Shown: positions 7,376 through 15,977, counted from the first letter of the stretch. The stretch: DNA of 23,623 bases from JBHJGU01 sp050331475 (GCA_050331475.1 JBHJGU010000051.1:1-23623), one strand, 5' to 3'. Numbers and translations: made by a program. Notes: generated by a model not told the origin, from the letters alone.

Positions 7376-8009
7376 GACTGATAAGCCCCGCGAGGCCGCT
7401 GGCGCCACAGCCGGCGGCCCGCCGCGGCTGAGCGATCTGGTCACGGTGATGCGCGCGGCGGCCGAAGATGACGACGTAGCCACGGTGGATGAGGTGCTCA
7501 CCGCGTTCGGGCCGCGCGCCTATGGCCCCATGCTGGCTTTGCCCGCTTTGATCGCCATAGCGCCCGTGGTGGGCGCCCTACCCGGCGTCTCTTTAGGCAC
7601 GGCCGCGATCATGGTGTTGATCGCGGGTCAACTCGCGCTGGGCCGCCGGGAGCCCTGGGTGCCTGAGCGCATCCGTCGGCTCGGGGTCTCCGGCGCCATG
7701 GCGCGGCGGGCGGCGGATTGGATCGAACCGGCGCTCAACACGATCGCCCCCATTCTTAAGCCACGCTGGCGGTTTTTAACGGGCGAGCGCGCCCGTTGGG
7801 GGCCGCGGGCGGGCGTTGGGCTCGCGTGCTTGATGGCCGCGCTGTTGGCGTGCGTGGGTGCGCTGATCCCCGGCGGCGTGGTGCCGCCCGCGCTGGTGGT
7901 TTTGATCTTTGGGCTCGGCCTGATGGTGGAGGACGGTTTGGTGCTCGCCATGGGTTTGGCCGGGTTGGTCGCCATCCTCGCGTTGGGCGTTTGGTGGCTG
8001 CTCGTTTAG
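7365..8009 (+). CDS. ExoD-family membrane protein
   Basis: A 214-residue protein with the layout of the ExoD (exopolysaccharide synthesis) family: an N-terminal cytoplasmic part with LSDLV and EVLTAFGPRAYGPMLALPAL, a Pro/Gly-rich membrane segment APVVGALPGVSLGTA, a conserved PWVPERIRRLG loop, and two or three C-terminal membrane segments. ExoD was named from a rhizobial locus affecting exopolysaccharide and alkaline tolerance; the molecular role is not established. GTG 7365 lies inside the end of the preceding gene, giving an 11-base overlap and likely translational coupling. The TAG stop (8007-8009) overlaps the uvrA stop on the other strand. Here the protein ends where family members normally end, so TAG acts as a true stop. 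Confidence 0.88.
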   Translation: MAPETDKPREAAGATAGGPPRLSDLVTVMRAAAEDDDVATVDEVLTAFGPRAYGPMLALPALIAIAPVVGALPGVSLGTAAIMVLIAGQLALGRREPWVPERIRRLGVSGAMARRAADWIEPALNTIAPILKPRWRFLTGERARWGPRAGVGLACLMAALLACVGALIPGGVVPPALVVLIFGLGLMVEDGLVLAMGLAGLVAILALGVWWLLV

Positions 8010-10912
8010 CTCGCCTTTTTGCGCCGTTTGGCGGTTGAGCGCTCCGCGTCTCGCTCCAGGATCGGTTTCAGGAACCGCCCCGTCCAGCTTTCCGGAACGG
8101 CGGCCACATCCTCCGGCGTGCCTTGGGCCACCAATTGACCGCCACCCGCGCCGCCTTCGGGACCCAGATCCAAGATCCAATCCGCGGTTTTGATGACGTC
8201 GAGATTATGCTCGATCACGATCACCGAATTGCCTTGATTGACCAATTCCTGCAGCACATCCAAGAGCTTGCGCACGTCTTCGAAATGCAGCCCGGTGGTG
8301 GGTTCATCCAGGATGTAAAGCGTGCGACCCGTAGCGCGGCGCGCAAGCTCCTTGGCGAGCTTGACCCGTTGCGCCTCCCCGCCCGACAGCGTGGTGGCTT
8401 GCTGACCCACTTTCACATAGCCCAAGCCGACCCGTTGCAAGGTCACCATCTTGTCGCGAATGGCGGGGACGGCCGCGAAGAAGTCCGCCGCTTCGTCCAC
8501 GGTCATGTCGAGCACGTCGGCGATGGATTTGCCCTTGAAGGTGACCTCTAGGGTTTCGCGATTATACCGCCGGCCTTGGCACGTGTCGCAGGTGACATAG
8601 ACGTCGGCGAGAAAGTGCATTTCGATTTTCAGAACGCCGTCGCCTTGGCACGCTTCGCACCGCCCACCCTTGACGTTGAAGGAGAACCGCCCGGGCTTGT
8701 AGCCGCGGGTCTGGGCCTCGGGCAGGCCGGCGAACCAGTCCCGGATCGGGGTGAACGCCCCGGTATAGGTGGCGGGGTTAGAGCGCGGGGTGCGGCCGAT
8801 CGGGCTTTGGTCGATGTCGATCACCTTGTCCAGATGCTCGAGCCCCTCGATCCGATCGTGGGCTGCGGGGGCGTCCTGGGCGCGGTTGAGCTTGCGGGCG
8901 GCCGCTTTGTAAAGCGTTTCGATGGTGAAGGTGGATTTGCCCCCGCCCGACACCCCGGTGACGCAGACAAACAGGCCCAGCGGGATTTCGGCCGTAACGT
9001 TTTGTAGATTGTTCGCTCGCGCGCCCACGACCTTGAGCGCGCGTTTTTTCTTACCCTTGGCGGGTTGGCGACGCTCGGCGGGGATTTCGATTTCACGGAC
9101 GCCACACAAATACTGGCCGGTCACGCTGTTGGGGTTGGCCTGAATGTCGGCGGGCGCGCCTTGGGCGATCACCTCCCCGCCATGGACGCCCGCGGCGGGG
9201 CCCATATCGAGCACATGGTCGGCGGTGAGGATCGCTTCCTCGTCATGCTCCACCACCAGCACCGAATTGCCCAGATCGCGAAGGTTTTTCAGCGTCTCCA
9301 ACAGCCGGGCGTTGTCGCGTTGGTGCAGCCCGATCGAGGGCTCGTCGAGCACATAAAGCACGCCCGTAAGGCCAGAGCCGATCTGGCTGGCGAGCCGGAT
9401 GCGCTGGCTCTCCCCGCCCGATAATGTACCTGAGGCCCGGCTGAGCGTCAGATAATCCAGCCCGACATCGACAAGGAATTTCAGCCGGTCGCGGATCTCC
9501 TTGAGAATGCGCGCAGCGATTTCTCGCTTCTGGGGCGTGAGGTGGTCGTCCACCTGATCAAACCAAGCCCGCGCCTCCAGGATCGACAATTCGGCGACCT
9601 CGCCAATGTGTCGACCGCCGATTTTCACCGCCAACGCTTCGGGTTTCAGCCGATAGCCGCCGCACGCCTCGCACGGGGTTTGGGATTGGTATTTGGCCAA
9701 GTCCTCGCGCACCCAGGCGCTGTCGGTCTCCCGCCAGCGCCGCGCCATGTTTGGGATGACGCCTTCGAACGCCTTGGTGGTGTCGTACCGGCGCATGCCG
9801 TCATCATAGACGAATTTGACCTTAGTCCCGCCAGTGCCCTGCAAGATCACGTCGTGCACAAAGTCCGGCAGATCCGTCCAAGGCGCGTCGAGATCAAAGC
9901 CGTAATGGCTCGCCAAGGCTTGCAGAGTTTGGGTGTGATAGGGCGAGGTGGTTTTGGACCAGGGCGCGATCGCCCCTTGGTTAAGCGATTTGTCCTTCTC
10001 CGGGATCACGAGGTCGGGGTCAAACGTCGCTGCGAACCCCAGGCCGTCGCAGGCTGGGCAGGCCCCGAAGGGATTGTTGAACGAAAACAAGCGCGGTTCG
10101 ATTTCCGGAATGGAAAACCCCGAGACCGGGCAGGCGAAGCGTTGGGAGAACACGATCCGCCGGGGTTCGGTCTCCCCCTCCGCCGTATCGGCGAACTCCG
10201 CGATGGCGAGCCCGTCGGCGAGTTGCAGGGCGGTCTCCAAGCTTTCCGCTAAGCGTTGTTCCATACCGTCGCGCAAGGCGATGCGGTCCACAACGACGTC
10301 AATGTCGTGTTTGAACTTTTTGTCCAGACTGGGCGGGTCTTCGAGTTGGTGAAACGCGCCGTCCACCTTCACCCGTTGGAAGCCCCGCTTGAGATACTCG
10401 GCGAACTCTTTCTTATACTCACCTTTGCGCCCGCGCACGACCGGGGCCAGCAAATAAAGCCGCGCGCCTTCGTCAAGCGCCGCGATCCGGTCCACCATTT
10501 GGCTGACACTTTGGCTTTCAATTGGCAGCCCGGTCGCAGGCGAATAGGGCGTACCCGCGCGCGCCCACAAAAGCCGCATATAGTCATAGATTTCAGTGAC
10601 TGTGCCGACGGTCGACCGCGGATTGCGCGACGTGGTTTTCTGCTCGATCGAAATCGCCGGCGACAGGCCGTCAATCGAATCCACGTCCGGTTTCTGCATC
10701 AACTCCAAAAACTGGCGGGCGTAGGCGGACAAGCTTTCGACATAGCGCCGCTGGCCTTCGGCGTAGATGGTGTCAAAGGCGAGCGATGACTTACCCGACC
10801 CTGAAAGGCCTGTGATTACTACCAATTGGTCGCGCGGCAGATCTACGTTCACCGACTTCAGGTTATGCTCCCGCGCGCCGCGCACGCGAATGGCTTTTGA
10901 GGCGTCTGTCAT
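8006..10912 (-). CDS. uvrA: UvrA, excinuclease ABC subunit A
   Basis: The damage-recognition ATPase of nucleotide excision repair, which loads UvrB onto lesions. It has 968 residues from ATG 10912, chosen because MTDASKAIRVRGAREHN matches the family N terminus; an ATG at 10957 would add 15 residues without an SD sequence. The two ABC modules are complete: Walker A GLSGSGKS (about 35-42) and a second one reading GVSGGGKS, signatures TLSGGESQR and TLSGGEAQR, and Walker B regions LDEPSIGLH and LDEPTTGLH. Zinc modules include CPACDG, CEACGG and the C-terminal CEACQG...CDTCQG finger. At the first finger CPVS replaces the C-x2-C seen in enterobacteria, which I recall as usual in alphaproteobacteria. 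A one-mismatch LexA-like box lies just upstream. It is convergent with the ExoD gene, with overlapping stops. Confidence 0.97.
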   Translation of the reverse strand: MTDASKAIRVRGAREHNLKSVNVDLPRDQLVVITGLSGSGKSSLAFDTIYAEGQRRYVESLSAYARQFLELMQKPDVDSIDGLSPAISIEQKTTSRNPRSTVGTVTEIYDYMRLLWARAGTPYSPATGLPIESQSVSQMVDRIAALDEGARLYLLAPVVRGRKGEYKKEFAEYLKRGFQRVKVDGAFHQLEDPPSLDKKFKHDIDVVVDRIALRDGMEQRLAESLETALQLADGLAIAEFADTAEGETEPRRIVFSQRFACPVSGFSIPEIEPRLFSFNNPFGACPACDGLGFAATFDPDLVIPEKDKSLNQGAIAPWSKTTSPYHTQTLQALASHYGFDLDAPWTDLPDFVHDVILQGTGGTKVKFVYDDGMRRYDTTKAFEGVIPNMARRWRETDSAWVREDLAKYQSQTPCEACGGYRLKPEALAVKIGGRHIGEVAELSILEARAWFDQVDDHLTPQKREIAARILKEIRDRLKFLVDVGLDYLTLSRASGTLSGGESQRIRLASQIGSGLTGVLYVLDEPSIGLHQRDNARLLETLKNLRDLGNSVLVVEHDEEAILTADHVLDMGPAAGVHGGEVIAQGAPADIQANPNSVTGQYLCGVREIEIPAERRQPAKGKKKRALKVVGARANNLQNVTAEIPLGLFVCVTGVSGGGKSTFTIETLYKAAARKLNRAQDAPAAHDRIEGLEHLDKVIDIDQSPIGRTPRSNPATYTGAFTPIRDWFAGLPEAQTRGYKPGRFSFNVKGGRCEACQGDGVLKIEMHFLADVYVTCDTCQGRRYNRETLEVTFKGKSIADVLDMTVDEAADFFAAVPAIRDKMVTLQRVGLGYVKVGQQATTLSGGEAQRVKLAKELARRATGRTLYILDEPTTGLHFEDVRKLLDVLQELVNQGNSVIVIEHNLDVIKTADWILDLGPEGGAGGGQLVAQGTPEDVAAVPESWTGRFLKPILERDAERSTAKRRKKAS

Positions 10913-10921
10913 GCGGGGTTC

Positions 10922-10936
10922 GTTCTCGCGTGGTCC
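10922..10936. promoter_or_regulatory. Possible degenerate LexA (SOS) box before uvrA
   Basis: GTTC-TCGCGTG-GTCC on the + strand is one mismatch from the alphaproteobacterial LexA box GTTC-N7-GTTC. It ends ten bases before the uvrA ATG at 10912. Family knowledge favours SOS control of uvrA, but with one mismatch in eight fixed positions this could be chance. Confidence 0.3.
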
Positions 10937-11055
10937 GTTCCGGGTGGACCTTGACATAGAGCGGATGGCGAGGCCGGGGAAGACGGTCGCTATTGGACAA
11001 GAGCGCGGGATTAAGCTACAACCACACGCTTTAGGGGCAAAAATCGGGGGCGGCT

Positions 11056-11331
11056 ATGTCTAGCGATGCGGTTTTAACGGTTCTCGGCGAGATCGGCTTG
11101 GGGCCTTACCGCGTTTCGGTGGAAAGTGGCGGCGCGCACGCTTTTGACCTCACCGTCTTAGGCGCGGCGGCCTACCAGGTGTGCACCCGCGAGCACGGCG
11201 CGCCCGAGCTTTACGCCCGCACCGCGCGGCTCGATTACCCGAGCAAGAAGGGTCGCCAATCGGTCATTGTTAAATTTCCGGGCGAACGTGTGCGTTGTGA
11301 CGCAACAACTGGCCGGTTCCGGCTCGCTTAA
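11056..11331 (+). CDS. Small conserved-looking protein of unknown function (91 aa)
   Basis: A 91-residue soluble protein between divergent uvrA and downstream ssb. ATG 11056 is preceded by GGGGGCG. There is no signal peptide or membrane segment. Its composition is balanced, with alternating beta-like stretches: YRVSVESGGAHAFDLTVLG, then a charged middle, then RQSVIVKFPGERVRCDATTGRF. This suggests a small beta-rich fold. There are two Cys, one in YQVCTR and one in RVRCDA. Codon use is like that of the neighbours, with GC-rich third positions, which supports real coding. I do not recognise the family. Position next to two DNA-repair genes hints at, but does not show, a link with DNA metabolism. 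Confidence 0.6.
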   Translation: MSSDAVLTVLGEIGLGPYRVSVESGGAHAFDLTVLGAAAYQVCTREHGAPELYARTARLDYPSKKGRQSVIVKFPGERVRCDATTGRFRLA

Positions 11332-11419
11332 ACCATTTGTCCCCAGGCATAGGACGCGCCGACCTAGACCCGCCCTGCGGACAGCGATTTATTAAACGGC
11401 GAGTCGGCGTTGATCTTTA

Positions 11420-11434
11420 GAACGAAGTGTGAAC
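11420..11434. promoter_or_regulatory. LexA (SOS) box upstream of ssb
   Basis: GAAC-GAAGTGT-GAAC is an exact match to the direct-repeat LexA site of alphaproteobacteria (GTTC-N7-GTTC read on the other strand). It lies 45 bases before the ssb ATG. A weak promoter can be drawn around it: TTGATC at 11410-11415 and CACTAA at 11434-11439, with 18 bases between. LexA would then cover the spacer. This fits SOS induction of ssb. Confidence 0.75.
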
Positions 11435-11478
11435 ACTAAAGCTCGCCGGAGGATCGATAGCCAGACGGGGAGCCAGCC

Positions 11479-11952
11479 ATGGCGGGCGTGAACAAAGTTA
11501 TTCTTGTGGGCAATTTAGGTCGGGACCCGGAAGTGCGGCGCATGGGCTCCGGCGATCCGGTGGTCAATCTGCGCCTGGCCACCTCGGAGCAATGGCGCGA
11601 CCGATCCTCAGGCGAACGGCGCGAACGCACCGAATGGCATAGTGTCGTGATTTTCAACGAAAACCTCGCCAAGGTTGCGGAAAACTATCTGCGCAAAGGC
11701 TCCAAAGTTTATATCGAAGGCCAATTACAAACCCGGAAATGGACCGACCGGGACGGCAATGAGAAATACACCACCGAAGTGGTGCTCCAGCGCTATCGCG
11801 GCGAACTGCAAATGCTCGATGGTCGCGGCGAAGGCGGGGCGTCTGCCGGCGGGGGTTATGATCAAGCCGAGGATCGGCGCGGCGGGCGGGCGCGCATGGA
11901 GGGTCCGAAGGAAGACTTCTCCGCCGATCTGGACGACGAGATCCCGTTTTAA
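11479..11952 (+). CDS. ssb: Single-stranded DNA-binding protein SSB
   Basis: Binds single-stranded DNA during replication, recombination and repair and recruits partners through its C-terminal tip. The 157 residues show the OB-fold (about 1-112: NKVILVGNLGRDPEVR, EWHSVVIFNENLAKVAENYL, KGSKVYIEGQLQTRKWTD). A Gly/Arg/Asp-rich disordered linker follows, then the acidic tip DLDDEIPF. The tip is the standard partner-binding end. ATG 11479 has GGGGAG at good distance. A LexA box sits in the promoter region. The gene is transcribed alone; the Kelch gene converges on it with a 27-base gap in which I see no terminator hairpin. Confidence 0.97.
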   Translation: MAGVNKVILVGNLGRDPEVRRMGSGDPVVNLRLATSEQWRDRSSGERRERTEWHSVVIFNENLAKVAENYLRKGSKVYIEGQLQTRKWTDRDGNEKYTTEVVLQRYRGELQMLDGRGEGGASAGGGYDQAEDRRGGRARMEGPKEDFSADLDDEIPF

Positions 11953-11979
11953 ATCGCCGTACCTGGGGCTGCGGTCGAC

Positions 11980-12999
11980 TTAAGCGGGGGCGAGCGTTTC
12001 AAGCGTCGGCGTCGTGCCTAGGCCGCCGACTTGGCGCGCGCCGCCAATCGCCCAAATCCGCCCATTCAAAGAAACCCCGCCCAGCCCATGCCGCGGGGTC
12101 GCCATGGGCGGGCCAGACCGCCAAGCGTCCACGGTCGGATCGTAGATCCAGGTTTCCTCGAACACCTTGCGCGGCTCGAATTGTTCGCCGCCAAAGGCGT
12201 AAAGTGATCCGTTAAGGGCGGCGGCGGCCAGTCCGCCTTGAGCCAGCGGCATAGGCGCGGCCGCCCGCCAGCGATCCTCCTTGGGGTCGTAGACTTCGTG
12301 ATCGGCGATGTTGCCCCCGGCCACGGTGCGCCCGCCGACCACGTGCCAAGCGCCATTGATCAGCGCGCCGGCGGCGGAATTGCGCGGCGCAAGGGCGGGT
12401 GCGGCGGCTTCCCACTGGTTTGCGGTTGGATCATAGCGCCAATGGTTGGTCACATCGCCATGGTCGTCCCAATTCGCGTTCGCGGGACCCAAAGGGGATC
12501 GCCCGCCGACGACATGGACCCCGCTCGCCATGACCGCGGCGACGGTTTCGCCATTGGGTTGAGGAACCGGGGCGACCTCGGTCCAAGCCTCAGCATCCGG
12601 GGCGAGCCGCCAAACGCCGGTTTGGCCAACCCAAAGGCCTGGATCGCCAACCGGTTCATAACCCCCAATCGCCAACAAACCGTTGGGAGCGGACACCAAT
12701 TGAACATGATGGCGTGGCCGCGGCAGGGCTGGACCCTCGCGCCAGGCGTCGGTTTGCGGGGCGTAGCGCATCACCGCGTCGGTGATGAGAAAGTCTTGCC
12801 CCGGCGGGCGCGCGAAGCCGCCGGCCACCCAGATCTCACCGCGGTGCGCGGTGGGGTAGATTTCTTGAATCGGCAGGGGAAGCGCTTGCGCGGCTCGCCA
12901 TATCGGGGCTTGCGCGAGCGCGTTTCGGGCGCCGACCACGGCCAGTGCGCCGGCGATTGTCGCACGCCGGGTAGGCTGAGAAGCGCATGGTCTCGACAT
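11980..12999 (-). CDS. Exported Kelch-repeat protein
   Basis: A 339-residue protein with an N-terminal signal. TRRATIAGALAVVGARNALAQA contains an RR pair ahead of a hydrophobic run, so Tat export is possible, though the motif is not the full SRRxFLK consensus. From about residue 50 onward there are five or six Kelch blades with the usual GG...Y-D-P...W pattern: VGGRSPLG, VVGGRTVAGGN, YDPKEDRWRAAAPMP, FGGEQFEPR, YDPTVDAWRSGPPM and AIGGAR. These form a beta-propeller. No enzyme residues can be assigned; bacterial Kelch propellers act in binding or as oxidase- or mutarotase-like domains. It is divergent from gyrA across about 195 bases. Confidence 0.9.
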   Translation of the reverse strand: MSRPCASQPTRRATIAGALAVVGARNALAQAPIWRAAQALPLPIQEIYPTAHRGEIWVAGGFARPPGQDFLITDAVMRYAPQTDAWREGPALPRPRHHVQLVSAPNGLLAIGGYEPVGDPGLWVGQTGVWRLAPDAEAWTEVAPVPQPNGETVAAVMASGVHVVGGRSPLGPANANWDDHGDVTNHWRYDPTANQWEAAAPALAPRNSAAGALINGAWHVVGGRTVAGGNIADHEVYDPKEDRWRAAAPMPLAQGGLAAAALNGSLYAFGGEQFEPRKVFEETWIYDPTVDAWRSGPPMATPRHGLGGVSLNGRIWAIGGARQVGGLGTTPTLETLAPA

Positions 13000-13108
13000 G
13001 GATTAGCCCTCTTAGCGGCGGGTGACACCCTACCGAAAAGGTTTTGCGTTGAAAATGTTTCCGATTTCTATCCGCAACCGGCCGCTTGGCGATCTCTGGC
13101 GCGATAAT

Positions 13109-13137
13109 TTGCCGGGGGCGACCGGGTTGTCTATGGT
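13109..13137 (+). promoter_or_regulatory. Candidate sigma70-type promoter of gyrA
   Basis: TTGCCG (13109-13114), a 17-base spacer, and TATGGT (13132-13137) would start transcription near 13144, about 50 bases before the gyrA GTG. Spacing is ideal and the -35 box is good; the -10 box is moderate. Confidence 0.45.
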
Positions 13138-13194
13138 CGCGATCCAAGGCTCGAGCGACTCGGGCGTTTATTCAGCCATTTGAAGGTCTTCCCC

Positions 13195-15939
13195 GTGACC
13201 GAGGACACCCCGCAAGGTCCCGCCGACGCCCCCGGCGTCGCGCCGATCGCCATCGAAGAGGAGATGAGCCGGTCCTATCTCGATTACGCCATGAGCGTAA
13301 TCGTGGCCCGCGCCATTCCCGACGCCCGCGACGGCCTCAAGCCGGTGCACCGGCGCATTTTGTGGGCTATGCACGAAGCCGGCTACGTCAAAGAAAAGCC
13401 CTACCGGAAGTCCGCACGCATTGTTGGCGATGTGGTGGGCAAGTACCACCCCCATGGCGAGGGCGCAGTCTATGACGCGTTGGTGCGGTTGGCGCAGCCT
13501 TTCTCCATGGCCGCTCCGCTGATCGACGGGCAGGGCAATTTCGGATCGGTGGACGGCGATCCGCCCGCGGCCATGCGCTACACCGAAAGCCGGCTCGAAG
13601 CGATCGCCGGTTCGCTCCTGGCGGATATTGATAAGAACACTGTCGATTTCCTCACCACGTACGATAATACCGGCCGCGAGCCGCAGGTTCTGCCCGCCCG
13701 CTTCCCCAACCTCTTGGTCAATGGCGCGGGCGGCATCGCGGTGGGCATGGCCACCAATGTGCCTCCACACAATCTGGGCGAGGTGATCACCGCAAGTTTG
13801 GCGATGCTCGAAACTCCGGAAATGTCCGACGCTGAGCTTTTGGACATCGTGCCGGGGCCCGTCTTCCCCACCGGCGCGTTAATCATTGGCCGGTCGGGCT
13901 CGCGCTCGGGCCTGACCACGGGACGCGGGTCGGTCGTGATGCGCGGGGTGGCCGAGATCGAGGAGATCCGCTCGGGGCGTTATGCGATTATCGTTACGGA
14001 ATTGCCGTATCAGGTGAATAAGGCCGCCCTCGTCGAAAAAATCGCCGATTTAGTGCGGGACAAACGCATTGAGGGCGTCTCAGATCTGCGCGACGAGTCT
14101 GACCGCCGGGGCATGCGCGTGGTCATCGAGCTTAAGCGTGATGCGGTGGCGGACGTGGTATTGAACCAGCTTTACCGCTTCTCCGCTCTTCAGACAAATT
14201 TCGGCTACAACATGTTGGCGCTCAATAATGGCCGGCCAGAAGTGCTGACCTTGCGCGCACTATTGCAAGCGTTTTTGGGTCACCGCGAAATCGTTATTGC
14301 GCGGCGCACCAAATTCGACCTCGCCAAAGCGCGCGACCGCGCTCATGTGTTAGTTGGGCTTGCCGTAGCGGTGGCGAATATTGACGAAGTGATCGCTTTG
14401 ATCCGCACCGCCCCGGACCCGGCTTCCGCGCGCGCCGCTCTAATGGATCGGGGCTGGCCGGCTCGCGATATGGAGCCCTTGCTGCAATTGATCGCTGATC
14501 CGCGCTCGAGGCTGGATGCGGCGGGCGATATTCGGCTCACGGAAGAACAGGCGCGCGCCATTCTCGATTTACGACTGCAACGGCTCACCGCCTTGGGCCG
14601 AGACGAAATCGGCGATGAAGCCAAGGCCCTGGCCGCCAAAATCGCCGACCTTTTGGATATTCTGCGCTCGCGGCCGCGCGTGATCGAGATCATTCGCAAC
14701 GAGCTTGAAGAGATCAAAGACAAATACGCCATCGAACGGCGCACGCGCTTTATCGACGTCGAACTCGAGGTTGATGACGAGGCGCTGATCGCGCGAGAAG
14801 AGATGGTCGTCACAGTCACCCATGGCGGCTACGTCAAACGCACGCCCTTGGCGGATTACCGCACTCAACGCCGCGGTGGACGCGGGCGCTCGGGCATGAC
14901 CACAGCGGACGAAGATTTCGTCAATCGCGTGTTTGTCGCCTCCACCCACGCACCGCTTTTGCTGTTCTCCTCCGCCGGCATGGCCTACAAAATGAAGGTT
15001 TGGCGGTTGCCCCAAGGCGATCCGCGCACCAAGGGCAAGGCGTTCGTCAACCTTCTGCCCCTGGGTCCGGGAGAGGTGATCACCTCGGTCATGGCGTTGC
15101 CCGAGGACGAAGAGGCCTGGGCGGAGCTGGACATCGTCTTCGCTACCCGATCCGGTCAGGTGCGGCGGAACAAGCTCTCCGACTTCGTTCAAGTCAATCG
15201 CAACGGCAAGATCGCCATGAAACTCGATGAGGGCGATGGTATTATTGGTGTCCAACTGGCTACCGAGAGCGATGATTTGTTGATCGCCACCGCTTTGGGT
15301 CGCTGCATTCGCTTCCCCCTGTCCGACGTGCGTGTATTCGCGGGCCGGACATCGACCGGCGTGCGCGCGGTCAAGCTCGCGGAAGGAGATCGGGCCATCT
15401 CGATGACGGTCTTGCGCCATGTCGAGGTCGCGCCCGACGAAGCCCGCGCTTACATCCGCCACGCCAACGCCATGCGCCGCGCCGCCGGGGAGGGTGAGGA
15501 CGACACCGATCTGGGTGCGGACGCCGCGCTCGAGCCTGAAACTGAAACTGAAACTGGCATCGCGCCTGACCGGATCGCGTATCTTGGCGGGGCGGAGCAA
15601 TTTGTGCTGACCGTGGCCGCCGACGGTTACGGCAAGCGCACCAGCGCCTATGACTACCGAGCCATGAACCGGGGCGCGCAAGGCTTGCTGGCCCATGATA
15701 TGGCCAAATCCGACGCCGAATTGGTGGCGTCTTTCCCCATCGACGACAGTGATGAAATCATGCTGGTGACAGATGGCGGTCAATTGATACGCTGCCCTGT
15801 GGATCAAATCCGGGTTGCGGCGCGCAATACTCGCGGGGTGCGCTTGATCCGATTGGCCGAGGGCGAGCGGGTGGTGTCGGTCGAGCGTGTCGCCGAAACC
15901 GGCGCAGATAAGGACACCGGGCTCGACGAGGCGGACTAA
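13195..15939 (+). CDS. gyrA: DNA gyrase subunit A
   Basis: Breaks and reseals DNA in the GyrA2GyrB2 supercoiling enzyme. GTG 13195 is chosen over TTG 13180 because GAAGG (13182-13186) lies eight bases before it and the N terminus then fits the family; length 914. Catalytic Tyr129 lies in MRYTESRL. The GyrA-box QRRGGRG (558-564) identifies it as gyrase rather than topoisomerase IV. The C-terminal beta-pinwheel carries an acidic insert at about residues 765-790, rich in Glu/Asp and ending in an ETETET run. The quinolone region reads HPHGEGAVYD: Glu89 and Gly90 stand where E. coli has Asp82 and Ser83, while Asp94 (Asp87) is kept. It may share a transcript with the LysE-type gene downstream. Confidence 0.97.
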   Translation: MTEDTPQGPADAPGVAPIAIEEEMSRSYLDYAMSVIVARAIPDARDGLKPVHRRILWAMHEAGYVKEKPYRKSARIVGDVVGKYHPHGEGAVYDALVRLAQPFSMAAPLIDGQGNFGSVDGDPPAAMRYTESRLEAIAGSLLADIDKNTVDFLTTYDNTGREPQVLPARFPNLLVNGAGGIAVGMATNVPPHNLGEVITASLAMLETPEMSDAELLDIVPGPVFPTGALIIGRSGSRSGLTTGRGSVVMRGVAEIEEIRSGRYAIIVTELPYQVNKAALVEKIADLVRDKRIEGVSDLRDESDRRGMRVVIELKRDAVADVVLNQLYRFSALQTNFGYNMLALNNGRPEVLTLRALLQAFLGHREIVIARRTKFDLAKARDRAHVLVGLAVAVANIDEVIALIRTAPDPASARAALMDRGWPARDMEPLLQLIADPRSRLDAAGDIRLTEEQARAILDLRLQRLTALGRDEIGDEAKALAAKIADLLDILRSRPRVIEIIRNELEEIKDKYAIERRTRFIDVELEVDDEALIAREEMVVTVTHGGYVKRTPLADYRTQRRGGRGRSGMTTADEDFVNRVFVASTHAPLLLFSSAGMAYKMKVWRLPQGDPRTKGKAFVNLLPLGPGEVITSVMALPEDEEAWAELDIVFATRSGQVRRNKLSDFVQVNRNGKIAMKLDEGDGIIGVQLATESDDLLIATALGRCIRFPLSDVRVFAGRTSTGVRAVKLAEGDRAISMTVLRHVEVAPDEARAYIRHANAMRRAAGEGEDDTDLGADAALEPETETETGIAPDRIAYLGGAEQFVLTVAADGYGKRTSAYDYRAMNRGAQGLLAHDMAKSDAELVASFPIDDSDEIMLVTDGGQLIRCPVDQIRVAARNTRGVRLIRLAEGERVVSVERVAETGADKDTGLDEAD

Positions 15940-15977
15940 CCGCCTGAGACGGGTCGGGGATAGCGGAGGGCGTAAGC

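Noticed and set aside
10123..10134. UvrA first zinc finger reads CPVS rather than C-x2-C, suggesting a lost zinc ligand
   Set aside because: From memory this form is common in alphaproteobacterial UvrA, so it is treated as a lineage trait rather than a novelty.
8944..10252. Several open frames on the + strand within uvrA
   Set aside because: uvrA is complete on the minus strand with all motifs; these frames show no domain or ribosome binding site.
10913..10957. Longer uvrA start at ATG 10957
   Set aside because: It adds 15 residues that do not resemble UvrA N termini and has no SD sequence; 10912 fits the family.
10993..11022. TTGGAC-N18-TACAAC as promoter of the 91-residue gene
   Set aside because: The -10 box and spacing are only partly consensus, and other equally weak pairs exist nearby.
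12238..13107. Open frame of 289 codons on the + strand across the Kelch gene
   Set aside because: It is opposite the well-supported Kelch-repeat gene; its residue composition follows the reverse complement of the repeats.
14569..15807. Long open frame (over 400 codons) on the minus strand opposite gyrA
   Set aside because: It is fully antisense to an intact gyrA, and its translation shows no family features; long antisense frames are expected in GC-rich DNA.
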